Part shown: one piece after another, positions 1-8,190 of the stretch
Numbering within the stretch: position 1 is the stretch's first letter
Layout of the letters: every line of letters starts with the position of its first letter
Assembly (NCBI RefSeq): GCF_030063355.1
Contig: NZ_JASISZ010000001.1
Coordinates: forward strand, 62,001 to 126,000
Length of the DNA stretch: 64,000 nucleotides
DNA from: Streptomyces sp. PH10-H1
GTDB taxonomy: Bacteria > Actinomycetota > Actinomycetes > Streptomycetales > Streptomycetaceae
Reading direction: 5' to 3'
Translations under genes and position numbers: made by a program
The notes under the pieces: generated by a model
What the model was told of the DNA's origin: nothing
The model's input: the letters and a program-made list of their open reading frames with translations, nothing else
Databases searched by the model: none

Positions 1-211
1 CACCGCGGACGGCTGGGACCTGCCCGGCAGTTCGTGTACCCGGAGCAACGGCCGTGGCTTCTCGGTCGGGGCGGAGCCGCCGGTGGCCGGCTCCGGCTGG
101 CTGGTGCCGCCGGAGAGCGGATCCGGCCGGATCACGGCGACCGACCCGGCCGTACTGCGGGCGGCCCTCGGCGAGGCGGCCCGCACCATCAGGCTGGCCG
201 GCGGCGTCTGA
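1..211 (+). CDS. 3' end of an unrecognised protein (truncated by window edge)
   Basis: The reading frame that begins at base 2 is open to a TGA at 209-211 and gives the last 69 residues of a protein. The tail is rich in Gly, Ser, Pro and Ala and ends in a short helical stretch containing ALGEAARTIRLAGG. No motif is recognisable and the N-terminus lies outside the window, so no function is offered. Codon use (G/C at third positions) supports real coding. The next gene starts 52 bases downstream on the same strand. Confidence 0.6.
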   Translation, partial: TADGWDLPGSSCTRSNGRGFSVGAEPPVAGSGWLVPPESGSGRITATDPAVLRAALGEAARTIRLAGGV

Positions 212-263
212 GCCGGCTTCGCCGGCTGACCGTCCCTGGCTGATATTGGCCGATACTGGTCGG

Positions 264-1130
264 GTGGCAGGTAAGAAGCAGGGCGGCAGAGCACCGTCGA
301 GGGAACCAGTCGGCGCCGAGGTCGACGGCGGGCACGCCGAGCTGGTCCCGGACCGGGAGCGGCCGCACGGCTGGACGCTGCTCATCGACGGTGCCCCTCA
401 GTCGCATGTCGACCTCGACGACCCGGCGTATCTGGACTTCGCGTACCAGCGCAGACTCGGCCACATCATCGATCTGGCCGCGCCCCCGGGGCGTCCGCTG
501 CAGGTACTGCACCTGGGCGGCGGCGCGCTCACCCTGGCCCGGTACACGGCCGCGACCCGGCCGCGCTCCACCCAGCAGGCCGTCGAGATCGACGGCCCGC
601 TCGTCGAACTGGTCCGCCGTGAGCTGCCCTGGGACAGGACCTGGCGGATCAAGGTGCGCGGCGGGGACGCCCGTGCCGGGCTCGCCAAAGTCCCGGACGG
701 CTGGGCGGACCTGGTCATCGCCGATGTCTTCGGCGGCGCCCGCACCCCCGCGCACCTGACCAGCGCGGAGTTTTTGGCGGACGTCCGGCGCGCGCTGCGG
801 CCTGACGGGTTCTACGCGGCCAATCTCGCCGACGGCGGCGCACTCGGTTTCCTGCGGGCCCAGATCGCCACCGCGCGGTCGGCCTTCGCCGAGGTCTGCG
901 TGTCCGCCGACCCGGCCGTCCTGCGCGGCCGCCGGTTCGGCAATGCCATCCTGCTCGCCGCCGACCGTGAGCTGCCGATCGCCGAGCTGACCCGGCGGGT
1001 CGCCTCGGACCCGCATCCCGGCCGCGTCGAACACGGCCGCCCGCTGGCCGACTTCGCGGGCGGCGCGCCCCCGGTCACGGACGCGACCTCCGCCCCTTCG
1101 CCGGCCCCACCGGAGTCGGTCTTCCGCTGA
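264..1130 (+). CDS. Spermidine synthase-like / SAM-fold transferase
   Basis: A 288-residue Rossmann-type protein of the spermidine synthase superfamily. Glycine-rich motif I, HLGGGALTLARY, is at about residues 83-94; the acidic ligand-binding motif AVEID at about 106-110; GGDAR at 133-137; and DLVIADVFGG at about 149-158, where true aminopropyltransferases carry a DSSDP-like active site. That DSxDP sequence is absent, so polyamine synthesis is doubtful; a generic SAM-dependent or polyamine-synthase-like role is safer. The GTG at 264 is chosen because the frame upstream overlaps the preceding gene out of phase and lacks a ribosome site; no strong Shine-Dalgarno precedes 264 either. It converges on the next gene with a 15-bp gap. 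Confidence 0.75.
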   Translation: MAGKKQGGRAPSREPVGAEVDGGHAELVPDRERPHGWTLLIDGAPQSHVDLDDPAYLDFAYQRRLGHIIDLAAPPGRPLQVLHLGGGALTLARYTAATRPRSTQQAVEIDGPLVELVRRELPWDRTWRIKVRGGDARAGLAKVPDGWADLVIADVFGGARTPAHLTSAEFLADVRRALRPDGFYAANLADGGALGFLRAQIATARSAFAEVCVSADPAVLRGRRFGNAILLAADRELPIAELTRRVASDPHPGRVEHGRPLADFAGGAPPVTDATSAPSPAPPESVFR

Positions 1131-1145
1131 GCCGCACCCCAGGTC

Positions 1146-1670
1146 CTAGCCCCGGTACATCTCCACCACCGGCGGGTGGCCGTTCCAGGTGCAGAAGACC
1201 GACGAGGTCGTCGGGCCGCTGGTGAAGTCCACCCGGATCCATTCGTCCTGCTTCCAGACCTTCATCTCCCAGCCCGAGTCGGGGGTGGCCGAGACGAGGG
1301 TCGCCGAGGACGGCCCGAGGTCGAGGGCGACGCGGCCGCCGGTGACCTTGTAGCTGTGCACATTGCCGGTGGCGCTGGCCGTGGAGGCGTCGTGGGACGT
1401 GCCCGGGGGCCGTACCGGCGGCTCGGAGGGCGCCTTCGTCGCGGGCTTCGTGCTGGAGGGCGAAGGGGGCGCGGCCGGCTTGGGCCGGTGCGTGGAGGAG
1501 GCCAGTGGCTGCGTGGAGGAGTGGGCGGCGACGTCGTCGGAGATCGGCAGCGACCGCGGCGGGTCGTAGGCGGTCCCGGCGAGCACGGAGTGCACACCGA
1601 ACCACGACAGCGTCACCGCGGCGGTGGTCGTGAGCGTCCAGGCTCCGGCGTGAACGAATCCTCGTTGCAT
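1146..1670 (-). CDS. Small exported protein of unknown function
   Basis: 174 residues. The N-terminus has a hydrophobic segment (about residues 8-31) that fits an uncleaved signal anchor or signal peptide, followed by a Pro/Ser/Thr/Lys-rich extracellular linker (about 50-95). A compact C-terminal domain ends in a segment with Trp and one Cys, FCTWNGHPPVVEMYRG. No named family is recognised. The gene is divergent from the two-component regulator at 1830 with a 159-bp shared upstream region, so it may be a target or accessory of that system; this is inference from position only. Confidence 0.65.
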   Translation of the reverse strand: MQRGFVHAGAWTLTTTAAVTLSWFGVHSVLAGTAYDPPRSLPISDDVAAHSSTQPLASSTHRPKPAAPPSPSSTKPATKAPSEPPVRPPGTSHDASTASATGNVHSYKVTGGRVALDLGPSSATLVSATPDSGWEMKVWKQDEWIRVDFTSGPTTSSVFCTWNGHPPVVEMYRG

Positions 1671-1816
1671 CGGGACATCTTGTCGTACACGCTTCCGGGC
1701 CCGGACGTTCGGGCCGGAACAAGCCCCCTGGCGTGCTCGTATGCGCTATAACGCGGGAGACGGCGGCAGCGGCGGCGGCAAGTGGACGGGGCGGTACCGG
1801 CGTCGCCCGAATGGGC

Positions 1817-1829
1817 TACCGTGCGGGCC
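1817..1829 (+). promoter_or_regulatory. Leaderless promoter -10 of the response regulator
   Basis: TACCGT at 1817-1822 matches the actinobacterial TANNNT -10 hexamer and ends exactly 7 nt before the ATG at 1830. Transcription would start at the A of the start codon. No ribosome site precedes the ATG, which agrees with a leaderless message and supports this start. Confidence 0.5.
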
Positions 1830-2519
1830 ATGGCAAGTGTGCTCGTGGTCGAGGACGACCAGTTCGTGCGCTCCGCCCTCATCCGGCACCTCACCGAGGC
1901 GGCCCACACCGTACGCAGTGTGGGCACGGCTCTGGAGGCGCTGCGCGAGGTGGCGCAGGTCGGTTTCGATGTCGTGATCCTCGATCTCGGCCTCCCGGAT
2001 CTGGACGGGTCGGAGGCGCTGAAGATGCTGCGCGGGATCACCGATGTCCCGGTGATCATCGCCACCGCCCGGGACGACGAGGCGGAGATCGTCCGGCTGC
2101 TCAACGCGGGCGCCGACGACTACCTCGTCAAACCGTTCTCGGTCGAGCACCTGTCCGCCCGGATGGCCGCGGTGCTGCGCCGGGCGCGTGGCCGGGAGGC
2201 CGGGCCCGATGAGACCTCGCAGCTCATGGTCGGCGGGCTGCGGATCGACATCCGCAGTCGGCAGGCGGAGCTCGACGGGGTGACCGTGGACCTGACCCGC
2301 CGCGAGTTCGACCTGCTGGCCTTCCTGGCGGCGCGCCCCGGCGTGGTCGTGGGGCGCAAGGAGCTGCTCGCCGAGGTGTGGCAGCAGTCGTACGGCGACG
2401 ACCAGACCATCGACGTCCATCTGTCCTGGCTCCGGCGCAAACTGGGCGAAACCGCCGCCCGGCCGAGGTATCTTCACACGCTGCGCGGCGTCGGGGTGAA
2501 GCTGGAGCCACCGGCATGA
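1830..2519 (+). CDS. OmpR/PhoB-type two-component response regulator
   Basis: 229 residues. The receiver domain has the acidic pair E8/D9/D10, the phospho-acceptor D52 in ILDLGLPDLDG, the conserved Thr/Ala switch region around ATARDD and K101 in LVKPFS. A winged-helix DNA-binding domain follows (about residues 130-229) with the family motif TRREFDLLAFLAARPG and the C-terminal YLHTLRGVGVKL hairpin. It is translationally coupled to the kinase gene: ATG and TGA overlap at 2516-2519. Targets are unknown; the chitinase at 4036 and the exported protein at 1146 are its flanks. Confidence 0.93.
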   Translation: MASVLVVEDDQFVRSALIRHLTEAAHTVRSVGTALEALREVAQVGFDVVILDLGLPDLDGSEALKMLRGITDVPVIIATARDDEAEIVRLLNAGADDYLVKPFSVEHLSARMAAVLRRARGREAGPDETSQLMVGGLRIDIRSRQAELDGVTVDLTRREFDLLAFLAARPGVVVGRKELLAEVWQQSYGDDQTIDVHLSWLRRKLGETAARPRYLHTLRGVGVKLEPPA

Positions 2520-3910
2520 GATGGCTGCTCGTCAAGGTGTGCCTGGCGGTGACCGCGATGGTCGTCGTCGCGTTCGCCGTACCGCTGGGGCTGGTCGTGA
2601 AGGAACTGGCCCGGGACCGGGCGTTCTCCAACGCGGAACGGCAGGCCGCCGCGATCGGGCCCGCGCTGGCCATCACCACCGACCGCACCCAGCTGGAGCG
2701 GGCACTGGCCTCCACCCAGGCGGGCGCGGACGGCCGGATGGCGCTGCACGTACCGGCGACCGCCGGCACCGCGCCGGTCGAGATCGGCAGGCACCGTGCG
2801 CCCGACGCCGCGATGGACGCCGCATCCAGCCACGGCCGGGCCTCCACCGTCCCGGTCGGCGGCGGCTACGCGCTGCTGCAGCCGAACGCGGTCAGCTCGG
2901 GCACGGTCGCGGTCGTCGAGGTCTTCGTGCCGGACAGCGACATCACTCGCGGGGTCGCCACGGCGTGGATCGTGCTGGCCGCGGTCGGCATCGGCCTGAT
3001 CGTCGGCTCGGTCGCCATCGCCGACCGGCTCGGCACCCGTATGGTGCGGCCGGCCGGGCGGCTGGCGAACGCGGCGCACGCGCTCGGCCGCGGTGACCTC
3101 GGCGTACGGGTCGCGGAGGCCGGGCCGTCGGAACTGCGCTCGGTGGCCGTGGCGTTCAACGCGATGGCCGACCAGGTAGTCCAACTCCTCGCCAATGAGC
3201 GCGAGTTGGCCGCCGACCTGTCGCACCGGCTGCGCACCCCGCTCACCGTGCTCCGGCTCAACGCGGCCTCGCTCGGGGACGGTCCCGTCGCCGAGCAGAC
3301 CCGCGAGGCCGTCGCACAGCTCGAGCGCGAGGTCGACACGATCATCCGCACCGCGCGCGAGCAGCAGGCCGCCGCGCCGGTCGCGGCCGGCTGCGACGCC
3401 GCCGAGGTGATCCGCGAGCGGATGGCGTTCTGGTCCGCCCTCGCCGAGGACCAGGGGCGCGAGGCGCGTACGGCGGGCGTGGACCGGCCGGTCCGGGTGC
3501 CGGTCGCGCGCGCCGAGCTGGCCGCCGCGCTCGACGCCATGCTCGGCAACGTCTTCCGGCACACCCCGGAGGGCACCGCCTTCGCGGTGGATGTGCACAA
3601 CGGTGAGGACGCCGTGATCGTGCTGGTCTCCGACGCCGGCGCGGGCATCAAGGACCCCACGGCCGCGCTCCGCCGCGGCCAGGGCGACGGGGGGCCGGGC
3701 TCGACGGGTCTGGGCCTGGACATCGTGCGCCGGGTCGCCGAGTCCACCGGCGGTGACATCGCCATCGGCCACTCCGTCCTCGGCGGCACCGAGGTCCGGG
3801 TCTGGCTGGCGCTGCGCCCCGGCTCCGGTGACCCCGGCCGCGGTCACCGGGTGCCGCGCCGCCGTCGCAGGCCGTCGCAGAAGGACCGGCTGGATGGTCT
3901 GAACCATTAA
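2516..3910 (+). CDS. Membrane sensor histidine kinase
   Basis: 464 residues. TM1 is at about residues 7-28, an extracytoplasmic sensor region at about 30-147, and TM2 at about 148-170. A HAMP linker runs to about 225. The HisKA box ADLSHRLRTPL carries the phospho-acceptor H237. The HATPase domain has N345 in LGNVFRHTPEG, the G1 box DAGAGI (about 373-378) and the G2 box GSTGLGLDIV (about 395-404). The ATGA overlap with the response regulator fixes the start and implies a cognate pair. The extracellular domain is not recognised, so the signal is unknown. The C-terminal tail is strongly basic. Confidence 0.92.
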   Translation: MRWLLVKVCLAVTAMVVVAFAVPLGLVVKELARDRAFSNAERQAAAIGPALAITTDRTQLERALASTQAGADGRMALHVPATAGTAPVEIGRHRAPDAAMDAASSHGRASTVPVGGGYALLQPNAVSSGTVAVVEVFVPDSDITRGVATAWIVLAAVGIGLIVGSVAIADRLGTRMVRPAGRLANAAHALGRGDLGVRVAEAGPSELRSVAVAFNAMADQVVQLLANERELAADLSHRLRTPLTVLRLNAASLGDGPVAEQTREAVAQLEREVDTIIRTAREQQAAAPVAAGCDAAEVIRERMAFWSALAEDQGREARTAGVDRPVRVPVARAELAAALDAMLGNVFRHTPEGTAFAVDVHNGEDAVIVLVSDAGAGIKDPTAALRRGQGDGGPGSTGLGLDIVRRVAESTGGDIAIGHSVLGGTEVRVWLALRPGSGDPGRGHRVPRRRRRPSQKDRLDGLNH

Positions 3911-3920
3911 CCCCCTCCGA

Positions 3921-3940
3921 TGCCTCCCTTAAGGGCGGCA
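3921..3940. promoter_or_regulatory. 20-bp palindrome upstream of the chitinase gene
   Basis: TGCCTCCCTTAAGGGCGGCA is self-complementary at 9 of 10 pairs and has no loop; its core CCCTTAAGGG is perfect. The absence of a loop suggests a dimeric regulator site more than a terminator. It lies 10 bp after the kinase stop and 96 bp before the chitinase start. Confidence 0.45.
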
Positions 3941-3992
3941 TAAGAACCTCAACCCCTGCGCTGGTCAGGGCTTTTGTCCGTGCCGCCCGCGC

Positions 3993-4029
3993 TAGCGTCA
4001 TGCCGCACCCCGCCCCCCATGAAAGGCAG
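3993..4029 (+). promoter_or_regulatory. Probable -10 hexamer and ribosome site for the chitinase gene
   Basis: TAGCGT at 3993-3998 fits TANNNT. AAAGGCAGG at about 4021-4029 is a ribosome site 6 nt before the ATG at 4036. It supports 4036 over the in-frame ATG at 4000, which would lie at the predicted start of transcription. No convincing -35 was found. Confidence 0.4.
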
Positions 4030-4035
4030 GCCGGT

Positions 4036-5514
4036 ATGGCCAGCACGCATCGCCGTCGAGCCGGGCTCAAGACCAAAGTGATCGGCGGCATGGTCGCGGC
4101 CGGTGTCGTGGCGGGTGGCGCCTTCGCGCTGGCCGGTACCGCGAGTGCCGCCCCGGTCGGCGCCGCCTACACCAAGACCAGCGGCTGGACCGGTGGCTAC
4201 ACCGGGCAGTACGAGATCACCAACTCCTCGGGCCAGGCGCTGCCCGGCTGGACCCTGACGTTCGACCTCCCGGCCGGTACGAAGGTCAGCTCGCTGTGGA
4301 ACGGCAAGTTCACCGCGAGCGGGCAGCACATCACCGTGAAGCCCGAGAGCTGGAACACCACCATCGCGCCCGGCGCGAAGGTGTCCGTCGGCTTCGTGGC
4401 GGCATCCAGCGGCACCGCCGCCGACCCGGTCAACTGCCTGATCAATGACGCCAAGTGCTCGGTGGACGCCGGTCCGACCGCCACGCCGAGCGGCCGTCCG
4501 ACCGTGACCGCGAGCCCGACCCCGACGCCGACGAAGACCGCGTCCCCGACGCCGACGCCGACACCGACGAAGACCGCGACGCCCACGCCGACGCCCACCG
4601 GGACCCCCACCCCGGTCGCCGGCTCGGGCTTCTCGCCGTACATCGACACCTCGCTCTACCCGGCCTACGACATGGTCGGCACCGCGAAGAGCACCGGCGT
4701 CAAGCAGTACAACCTCGCCTTCATCACCTCTGGCGGCGGCTGCACCCCCAAGTGGGGCGGTGTGACGGATCTCGGCGCCGACGCGGTGGCCGGCCAGATA
4801 GGCGCGCTGCGGGCGGCGGGCGGCGACGTCCGTGTCTCGTTCGGCGGGGCGTCCGGCTCGGAGCTGGGGGTGGCCTGCTCCTCGGTCGCCGATCTGACGG
4901 CCGCGTACGGCAAGGCCGTCGACCAGTTCAAGCTGACGAAGGTGGACTTCGACATCGAGGGCGGCGCGCTCCCGGACACCGCGTCCAACGGCCGCCGCGC
5001 GCAGGCCATCGCCCAGCTCCAGAAGAGCCACAGCGGCCTGGACGTCTCCTACACCCTGCCCGCGATGCCGACCGGTCTGACCCAGGACGGCATCAACCTG
5101 CTCGCCGACGCCAAGAAGAACGGCGTGAGGATCTCGGCCGTCAACATCATGGCGATGGACTACGGGGCCTCGTTCAACGGTGACATGGGCCAGTACGCGA
5201 TCGACGCCGCCACCGCGACGCAGGCGCAGGTCAAGAGCGTGCTCGGGCTGTCGGACGCGGCCGACTGGAAGGCTGTCGCGGTCACCCCGATGATCGGTGT
5301 GAACGACGTCAACACCGAGATCTTCACGACTGATGACGCCAGTCGGCTGGTGACCTTCGCCAAGTCCAAGGGCCTGGGCTGGCTGTCGATGTGGTCCTCG
5401 ACCCGAGACAAGCAGTGCGCCGGCGGCGCGAAGAACTTCGCCGATGCGAGCTGCAGCTCGATCGTCCAGGGCGACCTGGCCTTCACCAAGGCGTTCGGCG
5501 CCTACGGCGGCTGA
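4036..5514 (+). CDS. Secreted chitinase: CBM2 plus GH18
   Basis: 492 residues. A basic N-terminus and hydrophobic signal peptide (to about residue 38, ASA|AP) direct export. A family 2 carbohydrate-binding module (about 42-145) has the conserved aromatic residues and a Cys pair. A Pro/Thr linker of repeated TPTPTP units (about 146-194) follows, then a GH18 catalytic barrel (about 198-492). The catalytic motif VDFDIEGG gives D304, D306 and the proton donor E308. It should hydrolyse chitin outside the cell. A two-component pair lies directly upstream on the same strand, an arrangement known for some chitinase genes, but no DasR-type site was found here. Confidence 0.93.
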   Translation: MASTHRRRAGLKTKVIGGMVAAGVVAGGAFALAGTASAAPVGAAYTKTSGWTGGYTGQYEITNSSGQALPGWTLTFDLPAGTKVSSLWNGKFTASGQHITVKPESWNTTIAPGAKVSVGFVAASSGTAADPVNCLINDAKCSVDAGPTATPSGRPTVTASPTPTPTKTASPTPTPTPTKTATPTPTPTGTPTPVAGSGFSPYIDTSLYPAYDMVGTAKSTGVKQYNLAFITSGGGCTPKWGGVTDLGADAVAGQIGALRAAGGDVRVSFGGASGSELGVACSSVADLTAAYGKAVDQFKLTKVDFDIEGGALPDTASNGRRAQAIAQLQKSHSGLDVSYTLPAMPTGLTQDGINLLADAKKNGVRISAVNIMAMDYGASFNGDMGQYAIDAATATQAQVKSVLGLSDAADWKAVAVTPMIGVNDVNTEIFTTDDASRLVTFAKSKGLGWLSMWSSTRDKQCAGGAKNFADASCSSIVQGDLAFTKAFGAYGG

Positions 5515-5552
5515 TCCGGCCGATCCGTCCAGCTGATCCATCCGGCTGATCC
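5509..5552. repeat. GCTGATCC-type short repeats overlapping the chitinase stop
   Basis: Four near-copies of a word like CCGGCYGATCC occur at 5509-5517, 5516-5526, 5530-5539 and 5542-5552. The first contains the chitinase TGA. The same word recurs in the tandem repeat inside bglC at 6192-6263. Confidence 0.55.
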
Positions 5553-5566
5553 GGCCCTTCCGGTCG

Positions 5567-5604
5567 CGGCGGCCCACCGGCGAAGTTCCCCCGGTGGGCC
5601 GCCG
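5567..5604. terminator. Bidirectional hairpin terminator between chitinase and bglC
   Basis: A perfect 14-bp stem (5567-5580 with 5591-5604) encloses a 10-nt loop. It sits between convergent genes, 52 bp past the chitinase stop and 77 bp past the bglC stop, so it can serve both. Confidence 0.75.
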
Positions 5605-5680
5605 TACCGCGTCAGGACGTCGAACGGTGTGACGCGACGGCACCCTCGAACCGCCGCGCCACACCGCGCCCCCGTGCCCG

Positions 5681-7210
5681 CTACGGGGCGTCGGACTCCG
5701 CGATCTCACCCGTGCGGGCTACCTGGGCGTACCAGCGGGCGCTGGACTTCGGGATCCGGGTCTGGGTGGCGTAGTCGACATACACGGCTCCGAAGCGCTT
5801 GCTGTAGCCGTAGGACCACTCGAAGTTGTCCAGCAGCGACCACAGGAAGTAGCCCCGGACGTCGGCGCCATCGGCGATCGCGCGGTGCACGGCCGCCAGA
5901 TGGCCGCGCAGATAGTCGATCCGCCGCGGGTCGTTCACCTCGCCCTCGGGGGAGACGTAGTCATCGAAGGCGGCGCCGTTCTCGGTGACCATCAGCGGCA
6001 GGCCGGGATTCTCCCCGGCGGTGCGCCGCAGCAGGTCGTACAGCCCGCTGGCGTCGACCGCCCAGCTCATCGCCGTGGTCTCGCCGGGCGGGAGGTGGAA
6101 GGCGACCTGCTCGGAGCCGGGCCAGGGGGAGTGCGCGCTGGCGCCGTGGCCGTCGAAGCGGGCGGGCGCCGGCGCGTCCGCGGACCCGGGTGAACCGGCT
6201 GATCCTGGTGAAGCGGCCGATCCCGGGGAACCGGCCGATCCCGTCGAACCGGCTGATTCCGGCGGCCCTGAGACGACGGTGGGCGTGTAGTAATTGATGC
6301 CCAGCAGATCGATGGGGCGGGAGATCTCGGCGAGGTCGCCGTCCCGCACCAGGGCGTCCCAGTCGACGACGTGCGCGGTGTCCGCGAGCAGGTCCGCGGG
6401 GTAGCCGCCGTGCAGGATCGGGCCGGTGAAGACCCGGTTGCCGACGGCGTCGATCCGGCGCGCCGCGTCGAGGCCGGCCGCCGAGTCGTCGAGTGGGCGC
6501 ACCTGGTGGAGATTGAGGGTGATCGAGGTCCGCGCGGTGGCGGGGAGTGTGGAGCGCAGGACCTCGATCGCCCGGCCATGAGCGAGATTGAGGTGATGGG
6601 CGGCCTTGAGCGCGGCGTCCGGCTCGGTGCGGCCGGGGGCGTGCACCCCCGATCCGTAGCCCAGGAACGCCGAGCACCACGGCTCGTTGAGGGTGGTCCA
6701 GTACGGAACGCGGTCGCCGAGTGCGCCCGCCATGATCGAGGCGAAGTCGGCGAACCGCTCGGCGGTGTCGCGTACGGTCCAGCCGCCGACCTCCTCCAGG
6801 TCCTGCGGCAGGTCCCAGTGGTAGAGGGTCACCACCGGGGTGATGCCCTTGCCCAGCAGCTCGTCCGCGAGCGCGCGGTAGAAGTCCAGGCCGCGCTGGA
6901 CGGCCGGCCCGCGGCCGGTGGGCTGGACCCGCGACCAGGAGACGGAGAAGCGGTAGGCGCCCAGGCCGAGGTCGGCCATCAGCGCGACATCGTCGCGGAA
7001 CCGGTGGTAGTGGTCGGCCGCGATATCGCCGGTGTCGCCGTTGTGAACCCGGCCCGGTGTGTGGCTGAAGGTGTCCCAGATGGAGGGGGTGCGGCCGTCT
7101 TCGGCCGCGGCGCCTTCGACCTGGTACGCGGCGGTGGCCGCGCCCCAGACGAAGCCGGGAGGGAAGCGGAGCAGACCGGTGGATGCGGTCTCGGGACGGA
7201 CAGCGGTCAT
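5681..7210 (-). CDS. bglC: GH1 beta-glucosidase (cellobiose hydrolysis)
   Basis: 509 residues with no signal peptide, so cytoplasmic. GH1 signatures are in order: [15 protein letters not shown] near the N-terminus, the acid/base E176 in TLNEP, GINYYTP (about 304-310) and the nucleophile E410 in VTENG. It should cleave cellobiose imported by the adjacent transporter. It is the last gene of cebE-cebF-cebG-bglC. A Gly/Ser/Pro/Ala insert at about residues 319-344, encoded by an 18-bp tandem repeat, lengthens a loop just after the GINYY strand and is unlike the rest of the enzyme. A degenerate CebR box at 7212-7225 overlaps the ribosome-binding region. Confidence 0.95.
   Translation of the reverse strand: MTAVRPETASTGLLRFPPGFVWGAATAAYQVEGAAAEDGRTPSIWDTFSHTPGRVHNGDTGDIAADHYHRFRDDVALMADLGLGAYRFSVSWSRVQPTGRGPAVQRGLDFYRALADELLGKGITPVVTLYHWDLPQDLEEVGGWTVRDTAERFADFASIMAGALGDRVPYWTTLNEPWCSAFLGYGSGVHAPGRTEPDAALKAAHHLNLAHGRAIEVLRSTLPATARTSITLNLHQVRPLDDSAAGLDAARRIDAVGNRVFTGPILHGGYPADLLADTAHVVDWDALVRDGDLAEISRPIDLLGINYYTPTVVSGPPESAGSTGSAGSPGSAASPGSAGSPGSADAPAPARFDGHGASAHSPWPGSEQVAFHLPPGETTAMSWAVDASGLYDLLRRTAGENPGLPLMVTENGAAFDDYVSPEGEVNDPRRIDYLRGHLAAVHRAIADGADVRGYFLWSLLDNFEWSYGYSKRFGAVYVDYATQTRIPKSSARWYAQVARTGEIAESDAP
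6192..6263. repeat. 18-bp tandem repeat (4 units) inside bglC
   Basis: Four contiguous 18-bp units at 6192-6209, 6210-6227, 6228-6245 and 6246-6263, each close to GAACCGGCTGATCCTGGT. On the coding strand each gives six residues near GSAGSP. The unit length is a multiple of three, so copy-number change would keep the frame. Confidence 0.8.
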
Positions 7211-7211
7211 A

Positions 7212-7225
7212 CGGGGGCGCTCCCA
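7212..7225. promoter_or_regulatory. Degenerate CebR box over the bglC ribosome site
   Basis: CGGGGGCGCTCCCA matches the 14-bp CebR palindrome TGGGAGCGCTCCCA at 12 of 14 positions. It lies 1 bp upstream of the bglC ATG, and the GGGAG that probably serves as its ribosome site is part of it. An internal operator before bglC is known in some Streptomyces; binding here is inferred. Confidence 0.6.
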
Positions 7226-7262
7226 AGGGTGAACGTGAAGGGCGGGGCGGGGACGGAGGGGG

Positions 7263-8186
7263 TCAGTTCTTGACCGCGCCGGCGCTGATGCCGCCCACGA
7301 TGTGTTTGCCGAGCAGCGCGAAGACCAGCAGCAGCGGCACGGTGGCGACCAGCGCGCCGGTCAGCACCACCGCGTGATCGATGGTGTGGTCACCGGAACC
7401 GAGCCCGGCCAGCGCCACCTGCACGGTGGGGTTCTGCTGGTTCAGCGCGATGAACGGCCAGAAGAAGTCGTTCCAGGACTGGACGAAGACCAGCATCCCC
7501 AGCACCGCCATGGCCGGCCGCGCGATCGGGAACACCACGTGCCAGACGATCCGCAGACTGTGCGCCCCGTCCACCCGGGCCGCCTCGATCAGCTCGATCG
7601 GCAGCGCCTCGGCCAGGAACTGCCGCATGAAGAACACCCCGAAGGCCGCCACCAGCGACGGCAGGATGACCGACTGCAGCCGGCCCACCCAGCCCAGATC
7701 GGTGATGATCTGGTAGAGCGGGATCACGCTGAGCTGGGGCGGGATCGTCATCGTGGCAACGACCAGGGTCAGCAGCCCGTTGCGCCCCCGGAAGCGCAGT
7801 TTGGCGAAGGCGAAACCGGCGAGCGTGGCGAACAGCACCGTACTGAGCGAGACGAAGCCCGCCACGATCGTGGAGTTGACCAGCGCCTGGCCCATGTGGA
7901 CCTGGTCCCAGGCGATCTTCAGGTTGTCGATCAGATGGCTGCCGGGCAGCAGCTCGGTCGGCGGCTGGACGATCTGGGTATCGGTGCTGGAGGCCGCCAC
8001 GACGGTCCAGTAGAGCGGGAAGAGCGAGACCAGCGCGGCGATCACGAGGACCGCGTAGGTGACGGGACCGGCGTGGTCCTGACGTCCGGCGCGTGCTCCG
8101 AAGCGCCGCGAGAAGCGCTTGCGCGGGGGTGCGGCGGGACCGGGCCCGTTCCGGGGCGCGGCCCGGTCGGCGACTGCGTGTGCCAT
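7263..8186 (-). CDS. cebG: ABC sugar permease, cellobiose/cellotriose importer
   Basis: 307 residues, a MalG-like inner-membrane permease. A cytoplasmic N-terminal tail rich in Arg/Pro precedes about six membrane segments, the first at about residues 43-65. The EAA loop that docks the ATPase is visible as [20 protein letters not shown]. The start lies 4 bp after the cebF stop, with GGGGAG inside the end of cebF. No ATPase gene is in the cluster, in line with use of a shared MsiK-type ATPase encoded elsewhere, as is known for the Streptomyces Ceb system. Confidence 0.93.
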   Translation of the reverse strand: MAHAVADRAAPRNGPGPAAPPRKRFSRRFGARAGRQDHAGPVTYAVLVIAALVSLFPLYWTVVAASSTDTQIVQPPTELLPGSHLIDNLKIAWDQVHMGQALVNSTIVAGFVSLSTVLFATLAGFAFAKLRFRGRNGLLTLVVATMTIPPQLSVIPLYQIITDLGWVGRLQSVILPSLVAAFGVFFMRQFLAEALPIELIEAARVDGAHSLRIVWHVVFPIARPAMAVLGMLVFVQSWNDFFWPFIALNQQNPTVQVALAGLGSGDHTIDHAVVLTGALVATVPLLLVFALLGKHIVGGISAGAVKN

Positions 8187-8190
8187 GAGG

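Noticed and set aside
3961-3975. CTGGTCAGG as a DasR half-site before the chitinase
   Set aside because: Only one half is present; no matching GACCA arm at a suitable distance.
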